Positions 1-8,457 of a stretch of DNA of 20,720 bases are shown here, piece by piece. Every line of letters starts with the position of its first letter. Position 1 is the stretch's first letter. Below the pieces are notes generated by a model. The model had not been told where the DNA came from. It worked only from the letters and a program-made list of their open reading frames with translations, and did not search any database. Made by a program: the position numbers and the translations under genes. This DNA is from Paulinella micropora (lineage: Eukaryota > Cercozoa > Imbricatea > Euglyphida), in contig BJOX01000376.1 of assembly GCA_009731375.1 (NCBI GenBank), positions 179,062 through 199,781 on the forward strand, in the 5' to 3' direction.

Positions 1-2
1 CG

Positions 3-122
3 CTCCTGGGGAGTGTTCTAGTGTTGTCCCGTATAGTTCAAAAGGGCTCGGCTACCTTTCGGCTTGAACTGGGCACAGACACCAACCACAGCGAGACAGT
101 GGTTGGTGTGCAGCTTGGCCGG
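3..122 (+). other. Possible upstream coding fragment (exon?)
   Basis: An open frame enters from the left edge and runs to a TGA at 126-128. Its translation (… TFRLELGTDTNHSETVVGVQ …) looks protein-like rather than low-complexity, and a possible GT donor lies at about 122. It could be an upstream exon of the flavoprotein gene whose later exons are at 1539 and 2851, because FAD domains of that family begin with a similar beta-strand pattern. No motif proves it, and the exons that should lie between were not found. Confidence 0.2.
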
Positions 123-770
123 TGCTGAAAGTTCTTGTCCGGGGGTAGTATAGGAGGCCATGGCTTTTCAAGCTAAGCCACGCCCATAGATTAAACATAT
201 CTCCTTTTTCTTCAACGTCCTCCTCTTCTTTTTTCCAGAACACAGTCTACCCGTGATTCCCATCCCGGACACATGCACAGTACAGAAATTACTGTTTGAT
301 GTGAAACTGCGTTCCTTTGCAAGGACTACATTCCTTTGCGACATCTCATCTATCTATCTATACATCCCGAGGTGGGATCTGCCCACTGGAAACTGCAGCC
401 TGGGGGTTATTATCCATCTATCTCGTATAACAACGACTGCATCGTGCCCACTGTTGGTCTTTCGCTCCGACATGCGCATTCCTCGCGCAATCCAGGGCAA
501 ACTAACGATAGTGGAAGCTCTCAAGGGAATGTGATGCATGAGTGTTGACGCCGAGGAAGAAAGCAACTCCCGAACTTTGTTTTATTGGGTGCTTCTTATC
601 CTTATGTCACGGAGTTCCGTGGTCAGTTCGCTCTTGGACTCGACTACCTTTTGGCGCCAACCGGAGCGGATGGTTGACATGTAGTTTGTGAGATGCTGAT
701 GGTTCCTGCTCGGGGTTGGTAATGGATAGATATGGCTTATGCTATGCTGCCTTTAGATAAAACAACTACC
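123..770. other. No recognisable gene
   Basis: Mixed-composition DNA. Several short open frames exist on both strands, but none shows a motif, composition or splice context that would support it. Exons of the reductase gene that continues at 1539 could be hidden here. Confidence 0.4.
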
Positions 771-773
771 TCC

Positions 774-813
774 TATCTATCTATCTATCTATCTATTTAT
801 CTATATATCTATA

Positions 814-844
<31 letters not shown>

Positions 845-1008
845 TCTATCTATCTACCTACATATCTACCTATCTACCTATCATCTATCTATGGTCTATA
901 GTCTGTCTGCCTGCCTGCCTGCCTGCTCCCTGCCTCTTCCTGTCTCCCTGCCTGCTTGCCTGCTTGCCCGCCTGTCTGTCTGTCTATCTATGTATGTATG
1001 TATGTATG

Positions 1009-1048
<40 letters not shown>

Positions 1049-1078
1049 CATCCATCCATCTATTTTTCTATCTATCTG
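774..1078. repeat. Tetranucleotide microsatellite, CTAT and variants
   Basis: About 300 bp of tandem 4-mers. The unit begins as CTAT, passes through CTGC and CTGT/TATG blocks, returns to CTAT and then becomes CATC. The long open frames that cover it are by-products of the repeat (poly-YLSI) and not genes. Confidence 0.95.
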
Positions 1079-1166
1079 GTTAGCTCGCTTTTTTTAATCC
1101 TCTATTCATACATCGAACTATGCATTTGTTTATCCGGACTATCAGGTGGTTGTCATGTCATCTCCC

Positions 1167-1266
1167 CTTCATCCAACCATCCATCCAATCATCAATCCAT
1201 CAATCAATCTTTCCATCCATCCATCCATCCATCCGTCTATCCATCTATGAATCAATCAATCAATTA

Positions 1267-1298
<32 letters not shown>

Positions 1299-1310
1299 CT
1301 CTTTTTTTTT
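1167..1310. repeat. CATC/CAAT microsatellite, poly-C and poly-T run up to the gap
   Basis: Tandem CATC/ATCA 4-mers change to CAAT near 1250-1265 and are followed by about 29 C, a short CT stretch and 9 T before the N run. Homopolymer of this kind commonly stops assembly, which explains the gap. Confidence 0.9.
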
Positions 1311-1320
1311 NNNNNNNNNN
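1311..1320. other. Assembly gap (10 N)
   Basis: Ten N between a poly-C/poly-T run and a CT repeat. The uniform 10-N size, shared by all four gaps here, is a placeholder and not a measured distance. Confidence 0.95.
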
Positions 1321-1380
<60 letters not shown>

Positions 1381-1398
1381 CCACTCTCCCTCCCTACT
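1321..1398. repeat. CT dinucleotide microsatellite
   Basis: Nearly pure (CT)n just after the gap, decaying into CCCT/CTCC variants. On the minus strand it reads as an Arg-Glu repeat, which is not coding. Confidence 0.95.
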
Positions 1399-1538
1399 TC
1401 CTGTCCATTCCGCCCCGACCCTATTCCTCTACCTTGCGGGCTCTCAAAGCTGTACTGCGTTTGTTGCTGGGCGCTTTGTGGGCGGGCGGTGTAGCGGACT
1501 GCGGAGCATGGAGCTGTGTGGGCATGGCTGGGCTGCAG

Positions 1539-1766
1539 GCGGGCTTGTGTCCACCCTGCTGCATAGCTACGTCTCCTCCCCGCACCTCATGCCCTCGCCG
1601 TTCGCCACCGACCTGATGGCAGTGGAGGGCCACTTCTCCTGCTTCACCGCCCAGGGCACCCTGCGCGCCTCACGGCTGCTCCTCCTTGCCGCGGGCAGCG
1701 GCGTGACGCCCTGCCTCGCTTTCGCGCAAGAGCTTGCCAGGCGAGCCAACCGCCACGCTAGCACTG
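1539..1766 (+). CDS. Ferredoxin-NADP reductase-type flavoprotein, exon (internal part)
   Basis: This exon encodes the end of an FAD-binding domain and the start of the NAD(P)-binding domain of a ferredoxin reductase/cytochrome b5 reductase-like oxidoreductase. Visible are GGLVSTLLHSYV (the family's 'G.vS.yLH' segment), VEGHFSCF (the 'v.GP.G.F' segment) and LLLLAAGSGVTP, which matches the GGxGxTP nucleotide-binding signature. The start is placed after a TGCAG acceptor at 1534-1538 and the end before a GT donor at 1767. Phase 1 there joins in frame to the exon at 2851. The protein would pass electrons between NAD(P)H and a partner through FAD. Its N-terminal half and exact subfamily (OXNAD1-like or other) are not visible. 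Confidence 0.72.
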
Positions 1767-1780
1767 GTCACCCTCACCTT

Positions 1781-1782
<2 letters not shown>

Positions 1783-1872
<90 letters not shown>
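1783..1872. repeat. CT microsatellite in the intron
   Basis: About 90 bp of (CT)n with rare CTAT and CCCT interruptions, starting 16 bases after the donor site. Confidence 0.95.
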
Positions 1873-1876
<4 letters not shown>

Positions 1877-2120
1877 GACCGATTTCCACTCTCGGGGCAT
1901 TGATAGACGGATAGATAAAGGATTATGGATATGTATGTATGTGTACATGCTTTCTTGGGGATCCTAGCTAAGGAAGAGCAACTGGACGACAATGACTAAA
2001 GAACTGTTTCTGGGAAAATATAGAGAACAAGGGGGGACCACAAAAGTTTCCAGTGCATCCAAGGCACCCTCGTGACGACAGTACTCCAGACACATACTAC
2101 GCTATGCTATACTAATATTA

Positions 2121-2471
2121 TCTGATCTGATCTGATCTGATCTGATCTGAGCTGAGCTGAGCTGAGCTGAGCTGGGCTGGGCTGGAGCTGGGGCTGGGGC
2201 TGGGCTGGGGCTTGGGCTTGGGCTTGGGCGTGGGCGTGGGCGTGGGCTTGGGCTTAGCTTGGGCTTAGCGTGGGATTAGCGTGGGCTTAGCTAAGGCTTA
2301 GCTTAGCTTGGCTAAGGCTTAGCTTAGCTTAGCTAAGGCTTAGCTTAGGTTAGCTAAGGCTTAGCTTAGCTTAGCTAAGGCTTAGCTTAGCTTAGCTTAG
2401 GCTAGCTTAGGCTAGCTTAGCTTAGCTTAGCTATGGCTTAGCTTAGCTTAGCTAAGGCTTAGCTTAGCTTA
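2121..2471. repeat. Drifting GATCT/GAGCT/GGGCTT/GCTTA array
   Basis: About 350 bp in which the repeat unit changes stepwise along the array: GATCT, then GAGCT, GGGCT, GGGGCT, GGGCTT, GGGCGT, back to GGGCTT, and finally GCTTA/AAGGCTTA units. Adjacent blocks differ by one substitution or one inserted base. No coding signal. Confidence 0.95.
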
Positions 2472-2475
2472 TGTA

Positions 2476-2642
2476 ATAGTCGTAGTGGTAGTAGTAGCAG
2501 TAGTGTAGTATCAGTAGCAGCAGCATAGTAGTAGCATAGTAGTAGCAGTAGCAGTAGCAGCAGTGAAAGCAGTAGTAACAGTAGTAGTAGTAATAGTAGC
2601 AGTAGTAGCAGTAGCAGTAGTAGCAGTAGCAGTAATAGTAGC

Positions 2643-2700
<58 letters not shown>

Positions 2701-2701
2701 A

Positions 2702-2755
<54 letters not shown>

Positions 2756-2783
2756 TGGTGGTGGTGGTAGTAGCAGTAGTAGT
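2476..2783. repeat. AGT trinucleotide microsatellite
   Basis: About 300 bp of (AGT)n with AGC and AAT variants, purest at 2640-2750. It reads as poly-Val on one strand and poly-Thr on the other; both are artefacts of the repeat. Confidence 0.97.
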
Positions 2784-2850
2784 CAACAAGATCAACAAAA
2801 CGAAAAACGTGTAACTTCTAAAAGTCTCCACCACTCTCTTGCCGCCTTAG

Positions 2851-3188
2851 GCCAAGGCAGTGTGTCTGCGACGGGTCAGCCCCACGTGGTTTTGCTGTGG
2901 AGCCTTCGGGCGGAGGATCTGCCTCTTTCCTCACAACTCCGTCCTTTTCAAGAGCGGCACTTGTTTGTCACCAAGTCGCGAACGCCAATCTCTCGAACGC
3001 CTGCTCCGCCTGGTGAAATTGTTTATTCTCGGCGCGTTAATGCACAGGACATTGCGCAGGTTCCTGGCTTGCGAGACAGGCTGGTTTTTCTGTGTGGGCC
3101 GAAGGAATGGCTGCAAAGCCACCAACAGTTCTTACAGGACGCAGGTGTCGACGCATCCAACATAGTCACAGAGTCGTTTAACTTTTGA
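2851..3188 (+). CDS. Ferredoxin-NADP reductase-type flavoprotein, last exon
   Basis: C-terminal part of the oxidoreductase that begins in the exon at 1539-1766. After a short Ser/Gly linker it gives HVVLLWSLRAEDLPL (second strand of the nucleotide-binding fold), then VFLCGPKEWLQSHQQFLQ. The CGP is the conserved Cys-Gly-Pro of FNR/cytochrome b5 reductase NAD(P) domains. It ends DASNIVTESFNF, an aromatic C-terminus typical of the superfamily, with TGA at 3186-3188. The start of the exon is fixed by the TTAG acceptor at 2847-2850, the only nearby AG that keeps the frame with the previous exon. No polyadenylation signal is clear in the AT-rich DNA after it. Confidence 0.78.
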
Positions 3189-3518
3189 AATCATAAAGAG
3201 CCTCACAGTCAAGCTCATCCTGGAGGATCAATTTCATAATATAACAAGCCTCAAGCAGTTTACCTGATTACAAATCACCATCATATATCAAGTTTCGAAA
3301 ACGTAAGGGGATCATCATATGTGAGACACACATAAAGTGCAGCACGGCATCGACTGTAATCAAATTCAGCAACGGAGGTAAAAGAATGATGATAATTAAA
3401 AATAATACATGAAAAACAATAACCATACCGCGATGTTTAGCATATATGACTCTGCTTATTTTCTTATACAAATAAATTTTATGCATGTTGGTCACGAGTC
3501 GGTCTATATATATTATAT

Positions 3519-3569
<51 letters not shown>

Positions 3570-3955
3570 ATGTGCGTTTTTTTTTTTTTTAACGCTTCAT
3601 TTTTATTCTCTTTTGTATCTCTTTGATACCACTTCCATTATATCTCTTCAACTTCCCACTTATTCCTACAAGTGGCAAGTATTTTATTAAAGCAGTGCTT
3701 GCGTAAATATGTATATATATATGTATATATACATATATATATGATGTATCAAATTTAAAATATGTCACAATGCTTCGATTACTTTTAGCTATTGATTCAT
3801 TTACTGTCTTAAGAAGTGTTGGACAGTTTACTATGTCTTGGGATCGAAATAGGGCGTCCCCCAGTAAGCTTAAGTTCCCAGGACTTTACCAGTTCAAATA
3901 TTACTCAGACAAACAGATAGGCATGGTAGGTTTTGTTAAATTTAATCTGAATGTA
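3189..3955. other. AT-rich intergenic DNA with TA/TG microsatellites
   Basis: No gene seen. It holds a (TA)n(TG)n tract at about 3506-3572 followed by a T run, and an ATATGTATATATAC tract at about 3708-3742. Short open frames here show no motif. The right end is the TA that borders the transposon. Confidence 0.6.
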
Positions 3956-4031
3956 CTGCTAGCGACATTCAAGTGCAAAAAAAAAATTAATTTTTCTGTT
4001 TTGAGTCAGTTTTTTAGTTTTGGTTGAAAAT
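3956..4031 (+). repeat. Left terminal inverted repeat
   Basis: 76-bp TIR beginning CTGCTAGCGAC directly after the TA at 3954-3955. It ends at …GGTTGAAAAT. The inner 33 bases match the right TIR exactly. Confidence 0.92.
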
Positions 4032-4486
4032 TGAGTTTTCTCTTAGTTTTTAAGTTTTGAATGAAACAATTAGTTTTTGTTCGGATACCCGCCGCTTACT
4101 TTGAAATCGAACCGGCAGTTGAGATGAAGTTCGCAAGCTTTGGTTGTGACTAGGATTTATTCACTTTCAGTTATTAATATATACTTTTGAAGTTTTAGAC
4201 TCCCGTCAAGTTAAGCATTGAAACTCTGTTAAGTAAAAAAAATAATCATATAGTGTAATCAACGTCTGTCACGAGTCTTATTAATATTACTACTATTGAT
4301 AACTTAGCCTGTTATTAATACAATATAAAGGACAGCAGGCAAGTAGGTAGGCAGGTAGAATCCAGATAGTTAAATAGGGCGAGGCAGGATCTGGTATAAC
4401 GTAGGCAGAGAGACTTAGTGGAAAGGACAGTTGTGTGATTTGCTTCGTCAACTACTGATTACTATTAATATGAATATTAATAAATA

Positions 4487-5454
4487 TCATGGAATGCAGT
4501 GTCCGTACTGCGCCGCCACTGATTCTAAACTTGTTGCATTTGCAAACCCCCTATAGATCTCAGTCAAAAAACTTTCATTTCCTCGACTCATGATGAGCCC
4601 GCATAAATTTTTTGACATTCGAAAACACCAACTCGCACGGATTAAATTCAGGCGAGTAAGCCGGCAGAAAGACAAGCGAGATACCGAGGGCAGGCAAAAG
4701 AGCATGCAGGAGCGGCTTGATGGCGGCTGCTTAATGGATCTTGGCATTATCAAGCACCAGGTTATCACCCGCCACCAGAAGACCGTTCGCTATGGCATCC
4801 AGAATGCTATTCAAAAAATCAACAGCATTATTGCTACCCAACCTAACGGAAAGCAGTGCACCCCCTCGTGGATGAACCAACGACGTCAGGTAAGTACAAT
4901 TGTATGTTACATCGACATGCTCAGACATGTCCCTTCGTATGTTACATCGACATGCTCAGACATGTCCCTTCCCAAGTACGACCTAAAAGATCAACCAAAA
5001 ACAAATAATGTGTCAAGACTCAGAATCTGATATTTAGCGATGATATAAACTTTCGAAGGGAAACAGTTATCATAATTAAATGAGGAGGAAAAAAACAGGA
5101 AATTTTTTTGAAAGAAAGAAAATTAGAAAACCAAGAAGGAGGGGGGGGGGGTGGGCTCAAAATCAAAAGAATAAACCATGTACAAGAGATGCTAGCAGAT
5201 GCACCCGAGTTCCCCGCGCTGACCGGCAGTTCCGACGCCGGTATAAATCATAATTCCTGAAAGAAGCTTCGTCAAGAAATTTCAAGCGCGCAGGATCTAC
5301 TTCCGCCACCCAATCTACATACCCGTACATTCGCAGAATGTTGCGGACAGTGTATTTCAAGGGGGAAGTAATAGATGCCATCTTGAGAGAGTAATGGAGG
5401 GTATCCTTTCGAATGCGCTCGATCCTCTTGACTGCTGCACCAGCGGTCCCGTCG
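4487..5454 (-). pseudogene. Decayed DDE transposase (IS630/Tc1/mariner superfamily)
   Basis: Pieces of one transposase in changing minus-strand frames. About 5395-5454 gives a basic helix-rich stretch (…KRIERIRKDTLHYSLK), with an in-frame stop just upstream of it. 5163-5381 gives LKFLDEASF, the first catalytic Asp, and a RRR…RGTRVH stretch. 4731-4928 gives LSVRLGSNNAVDFLNS and LVLDNAKIH, the second Asp. After a frameshift, about 4575-4730 gives FLPAYSPEFNPCE, the catalytic Glu of a DDE_3 fold. After another frameshift, 4487-4575 gives FLTEIYRGFANATSLESVA and a C-terminal QYGHC. The spacing from second Asp to Glu is about 37-38, uncertain because the frame breaks between them. It sits between matching TIRs and is not functional as it stands. 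Confidence 0.85.
4902..4971. repeat. Perfect 35-bp tandem duplication
   Basis: Positions 4902-4936 are repeated without change at 4937-4971. The pair lies in the non-matching stretch between two transposase blocks, so it probably arose after the gene decayed, or it is a local assembly duplication. Confidence 0.9.
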
Positions 5455-5572
5455 TCAAGTCAGGTCCATCCGAGTTCGTACTTGAGAATCCGGACGATCT
5501 CTACGTCTTGAAGATTTGGATCTGCAAGAAATATTTAAACCTGTCAGCAAGACTTCGCTGGTAGTTGGATGC

Positions 5573-5625
<53 letters not shown>
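5573..5625. repeat. GATA microsatellite
   Basis: About 13 uninterrupted GATA units inside the transposon. Confidence 0.95.
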
Positions 5626-5755
5626 ATTAGATATGTTTGACCTTTTAGCACTGCATATCTGAGGACATAGGCATCCATTCCACTCCGTCACCCAAGGGTG
5701 TCACTGACTGGGTAGCGGGCTGGAGATGGGCACTAAGCCCCGATAGATAGATGGA

Positions 5756-5768
5756 GAGCAAGAGCGAG

Positions 5769-5852
<84 letters not shown>

Positions 5853-5876
5853 GAGAGAAGTGAGGAGTGAGGAGAG

Positions 5877-5907
<31 letters not shown>

Positions 5908-5908
5908 C
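5756..5908. repeat. GA microsatellite
   Basis: About 150 bp of (GA)n with GAGAGG interruptions inside the transposon. The minus-strand Leu-Ser repeat frames over it are artefacts. Confidence 0.95.
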
Positions 5909-6218
5909 AGATTATTTGCACTACCTGCTTCCCATAGAAGAAACACGCTTCATTCCAAGGCGATTTGGGCTTCGGGTGTGAGTGTTTGATAACGATGCCT
6001 ACCATGGAGTCCTGTAAAAATATATGCAAATTACGTTTAAAAAGTTTTTGGTTCATGCACTGGATATCGGTCCGTGGACCAGTCAAGCGGTGGACCTGGA
6101 TGTGCTCCTTGCAACTTTCCCAACCAGTACCACGCCTTCCAGTACGTCACATTCTAGTAAAAACATGTTCAAGATCTATGTGATTATATATACAAGACGA
6201 TGTGCAATTCAGTATAAA

Positions 6219-6584
6219 ATGAATGTGAAAAATGAATGTGAAAAATGAATGTGAAAAATAAATATGAAAAATGAATAAAATGAATATGAAAAATGAATGT
6301 GAAAAATGAATATGAAAAATGAATATGAAAAATGAATATGAAAAATGAATATGAAAAATGAATATGAAAAATGAATATGAAAAATGAATATGAAAAATGA
6401 ATATGAAAAATGAATATGAAAAATGAATGTGAAAAATGAATATGAAAAATAAATGAGGAAAATGAATATGAAAATGAATGTGAAAAATGAATATGGAACA
6501 TGAATATGGAAAATGAATATGAAAAATGAATGTGAAAAATGAATATGAAAATGAATATAAAAAATGAATATGAAAATGAATATA
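6219..6584. repeat. 13-bp minisatellite (GAATATGAAAAAT)n
   Basis: Roughly 28 tandem copies of a 13-bp unit, alternating between GAATATGAAAAAT and GAATGTGAAAAAT, with a few units shortened by deletion. The central copies (about 6307-6420) are identical. Because 13 is not a multiple of 3, the minus strand stays open as a 13-residue Phe/His/Ile/Ser repeat; there is no reason to think it is translated. Confidence 0.95.
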
Positions 6585-6956
6585 TCAGTTTTGTTTTCCG
6601 TTAATAGGTTATTTTCACACTTATCTCTATTATTAATAATATGCGTGATAAATTTTTCAAGTGAAATTATTATATAATATTAATAAAACTGTCCTTACGT
6701 AAAGTTAATTTAATTTAATTTCATTGTCAAAACCGAGATTTTAATCAGGCATCGCCTTATTGAGATTACTAATAGCTAATACTGCCCGGTTGATAGACTT
6801 AGTAAAAACCATTCAAATGTTATTATCACAGTCGGCCGGGTCACTGTTGGTGTTAATATTAATATTAACATTAAATATCGTAAATTTCAATCGAAACAAG
6901 GATTTTGACTGAAATGTATTTTTTAATTAAAAATAAATTTCTGACACAAAGCGAAT

Positions 6957-7032
6957 ATTTTCAACCAAAACTAAAAAACTGACTCAAAACAGAAAAATCA
7001 AATTTTTTTTGACACTTGAATGTCGCTAGCAG
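6957..7032 (-). repeat. Right terminal inverted repeat
   Basis: Inverse complement of 3956-4031, ending GTCGCTAGCAG directly before the TA at 7033-7034. Confidence 0.92.
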
Positions 7033-7034
7033 TA

Positions 7035-8457
7035 TTTAGTCATACCGGCCCACCCCAACGACAATTACCTATTTTCTATGTATCACTCTGAGTGTAACTG
7101 CGAATTCAAAGCTGTTAGCGGTTCGGTCGGAGTTGTGGCTCAGTGACGTGTTCAATATATATATCTTTTAAGCAAGCTTAGGGTCGTGGACTGCTCAGAG
7201 GTGCTCTCTGCCGGTTTATCATAGTTCTTCTCCCAGGCGTCCCCGGTCAACTCACCTTCCTACTAAAGTGGCTAAATTCAATTGAAAGTTATTAGGCATA
7301 ATGAACATTTTACTAGGCCACAACCAAGTACAACCCGACAATTTTCCGAAACCACCAAAACTTTGAATTCAGAGCCTACAGTTACATTCAGAGTGATATG
7401 GAGAAATTATCATGATGTAAGTGCAGTGTCCTTTGTAGGCATCACCCCCCGGATAGCCGGTAAAAAGTACCTTTTCCTGGTGACAGGTGCACCAGCTTGT
7501 TTTTCAGTATTATTTGTCCGGATTGGACCTGATGCCATTTTATTCCTGGTCTGTTGCCGTTTTCCTTTTTGGCTTCACTGAGCTAATATAACGAGACATC
7601 ATTCTCATCTTTTGAGGACTGTGTTTGGTTGTATTACCGACTTTTTACGAGCTATCGTTGGGGGCATTACATTTGGAGTCCACATCACTAGGGTGATTTC
7701 TTTCTGCTTTGCCACACAGGCAACAGAGTGAATTTTCACTGACCTGTCTCACACGGGGACGTCAGACGAAAACAAATACTCCAACACAGCTCCCTCATAA
7801 CTCTTTCACAAAACAAATAATTTGATTGGTCTCAAGCAGGTGTCTCGTACCCTCTAGCCCAATCAGTATCTGTGTGCTCACAAGGAGACATCAGATACAA
7901 ACTCTCTGTCGTTCTTGCTGTTCTCACACAGAGACCAAGAAGAAGGAGGTGGACAGAAGAGTGAAGGAACACACACAAAACACAAACAAGCATAGGGACA
8001 GGAGCACAACACTCTACCCTTCTAGTTTGTGCATTTATCTGCATTATCTCACACATACGTCAGAGTATTTTTGCAAATCTCTGATCGTTTTCTAAAGGTA
8101 GGTCTGAGAACCTATCCGACCGACTGTCGACTTCTCAAGGAGAGCTTTTCTAGCTTCTCTATTACTATCTGTGTGTAGGTCCAAGTGCCTCATACTAGAT
8201 ACAATATAGAAAAGAAGGAGGAGAAAGTAATCTGAGTAAGGAGAACAAGAAATCGGAGAAAGTCTCAAAGACTATTTTTCTCAAACAAAAACAAACATAC
8301 AAACAGTGTTTCATAGAGGACAGGGAATCTCACTCTACCCTCTCTATAAGTTTCTCTCTTCACTAGTCAATCGACTGAAGGAGGAACAGAACACAAACGA
8401 ACAAAAACCAAACATAGGAGCTGACACTGTCCTCCTGTTAATTACTACTACGACATC
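7035..8457. other. No gene seen; leader or LTR-like DNA before the ORF at 8458
   Basis: AT-leaning DNA without a supported ORF. From about 7730 the plus strand becomes rich in ACA/AGA/CTC words and poor in long-range structure, as in 5' leaders or LTRs. I looked for a second copy of this stretch to the right (for example 12053-12640) and saw none, so an LTR cannot be supported. Confidence 0.4.

Larger units (their letters stand above)
1767..2850 (+). other. Intron of the flavoprotein gene, filled with simple repeats
   Basis: A GT donor at 1767 and an AG acceptor at 2849-2850 (…GCCGCCTTAG) join two exons that are in phase, and the joined reading runs from the nucleotide-binding signature into the C-terminal half of the same domain without a break. 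Most of the 1084 bp is microsatellite: CT at 1783-1872, a pentamer/hexamer array at 2121-2471 and AGT at 2476-2783. Confidence 0.68.
3956..7032 (-). mobile_element. Tc1/mariner-type DNA transposon with TIRs and TA duplication
   Basis: The first 76 bases (3956-4031) are repeated as the inverse complement at 6957-7032. The outermost 20 bases (CTGCTAGCGACATTCAAGTG) are identical, and so are the inner 33; only an A-rich stretch between them differs by a few bases. Both ends are flanked by TA (3954-3955 and 7033-7034), the target duplication of the IS630/Tc1/mariner superfamily. A decayed DDE transposase lies inside on the minus strand. At 3077 bp the copy is longer than most family members, probably because of internal microsatellites (5573-5625, 5756-5908) and a 13-bp minisatellite (6219-6584). 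Frameshifts make this copy non-autonomous. Confidence 0.9.

Noticed and set aside
774-1078. CRISPR-like array
   Set aside because: The repeats are direct 4-mers without unique spacers, in a eukaryotic context.
732-1903. Long plus-strand open frames of Tyr-Leu-Ser-Ile and Leu-Ser repeats
   Set aside because: They are translations of CTAT and CT microsatellites and one crosses an N gap. Only the part at 1539-1766 carries conserved protein sequence.
2121-2471. Telomere-like repeat (GGGCTTA resembles TTAGGG)
   Set aside because: The unit is not constant and drifts along the array, and it lies between two exons of one gene, so it is not a telomere or interstitial telomere.
2511-2834. Poly-Thr (minus) and poly-Val (plus) frames
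   Set aside because: Both are translations of the AGT repeat in the intron.
3770-4027. Plus-strand 85-aa frame
   Set aside because: It runs into the transposon's terminal repeat and has no recognisable feature.
4888-4898. Plus-strand splice donor CAG|GTAAGT
   Set aside because: The surrounding coding remnant is on the minus strand, so a plus-strand donor has no exon to serve.
6184-6501. Minus-strand Phe/His/Ile/Ser repeat protein
   Set aside because: It follows the 13-bp minisatellite exactly; all frames of such a repeat stay open by periodicity.
7282-7581. Plus-strand 99-aa frame
   Set aside because: No motif, begins at a TTG, and shows no coding-like composition.
7730-8457. LTR of a retroelement
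   Set aside because: I found no second copy of the sequence in the window and no TG…CA ends that could be defended.
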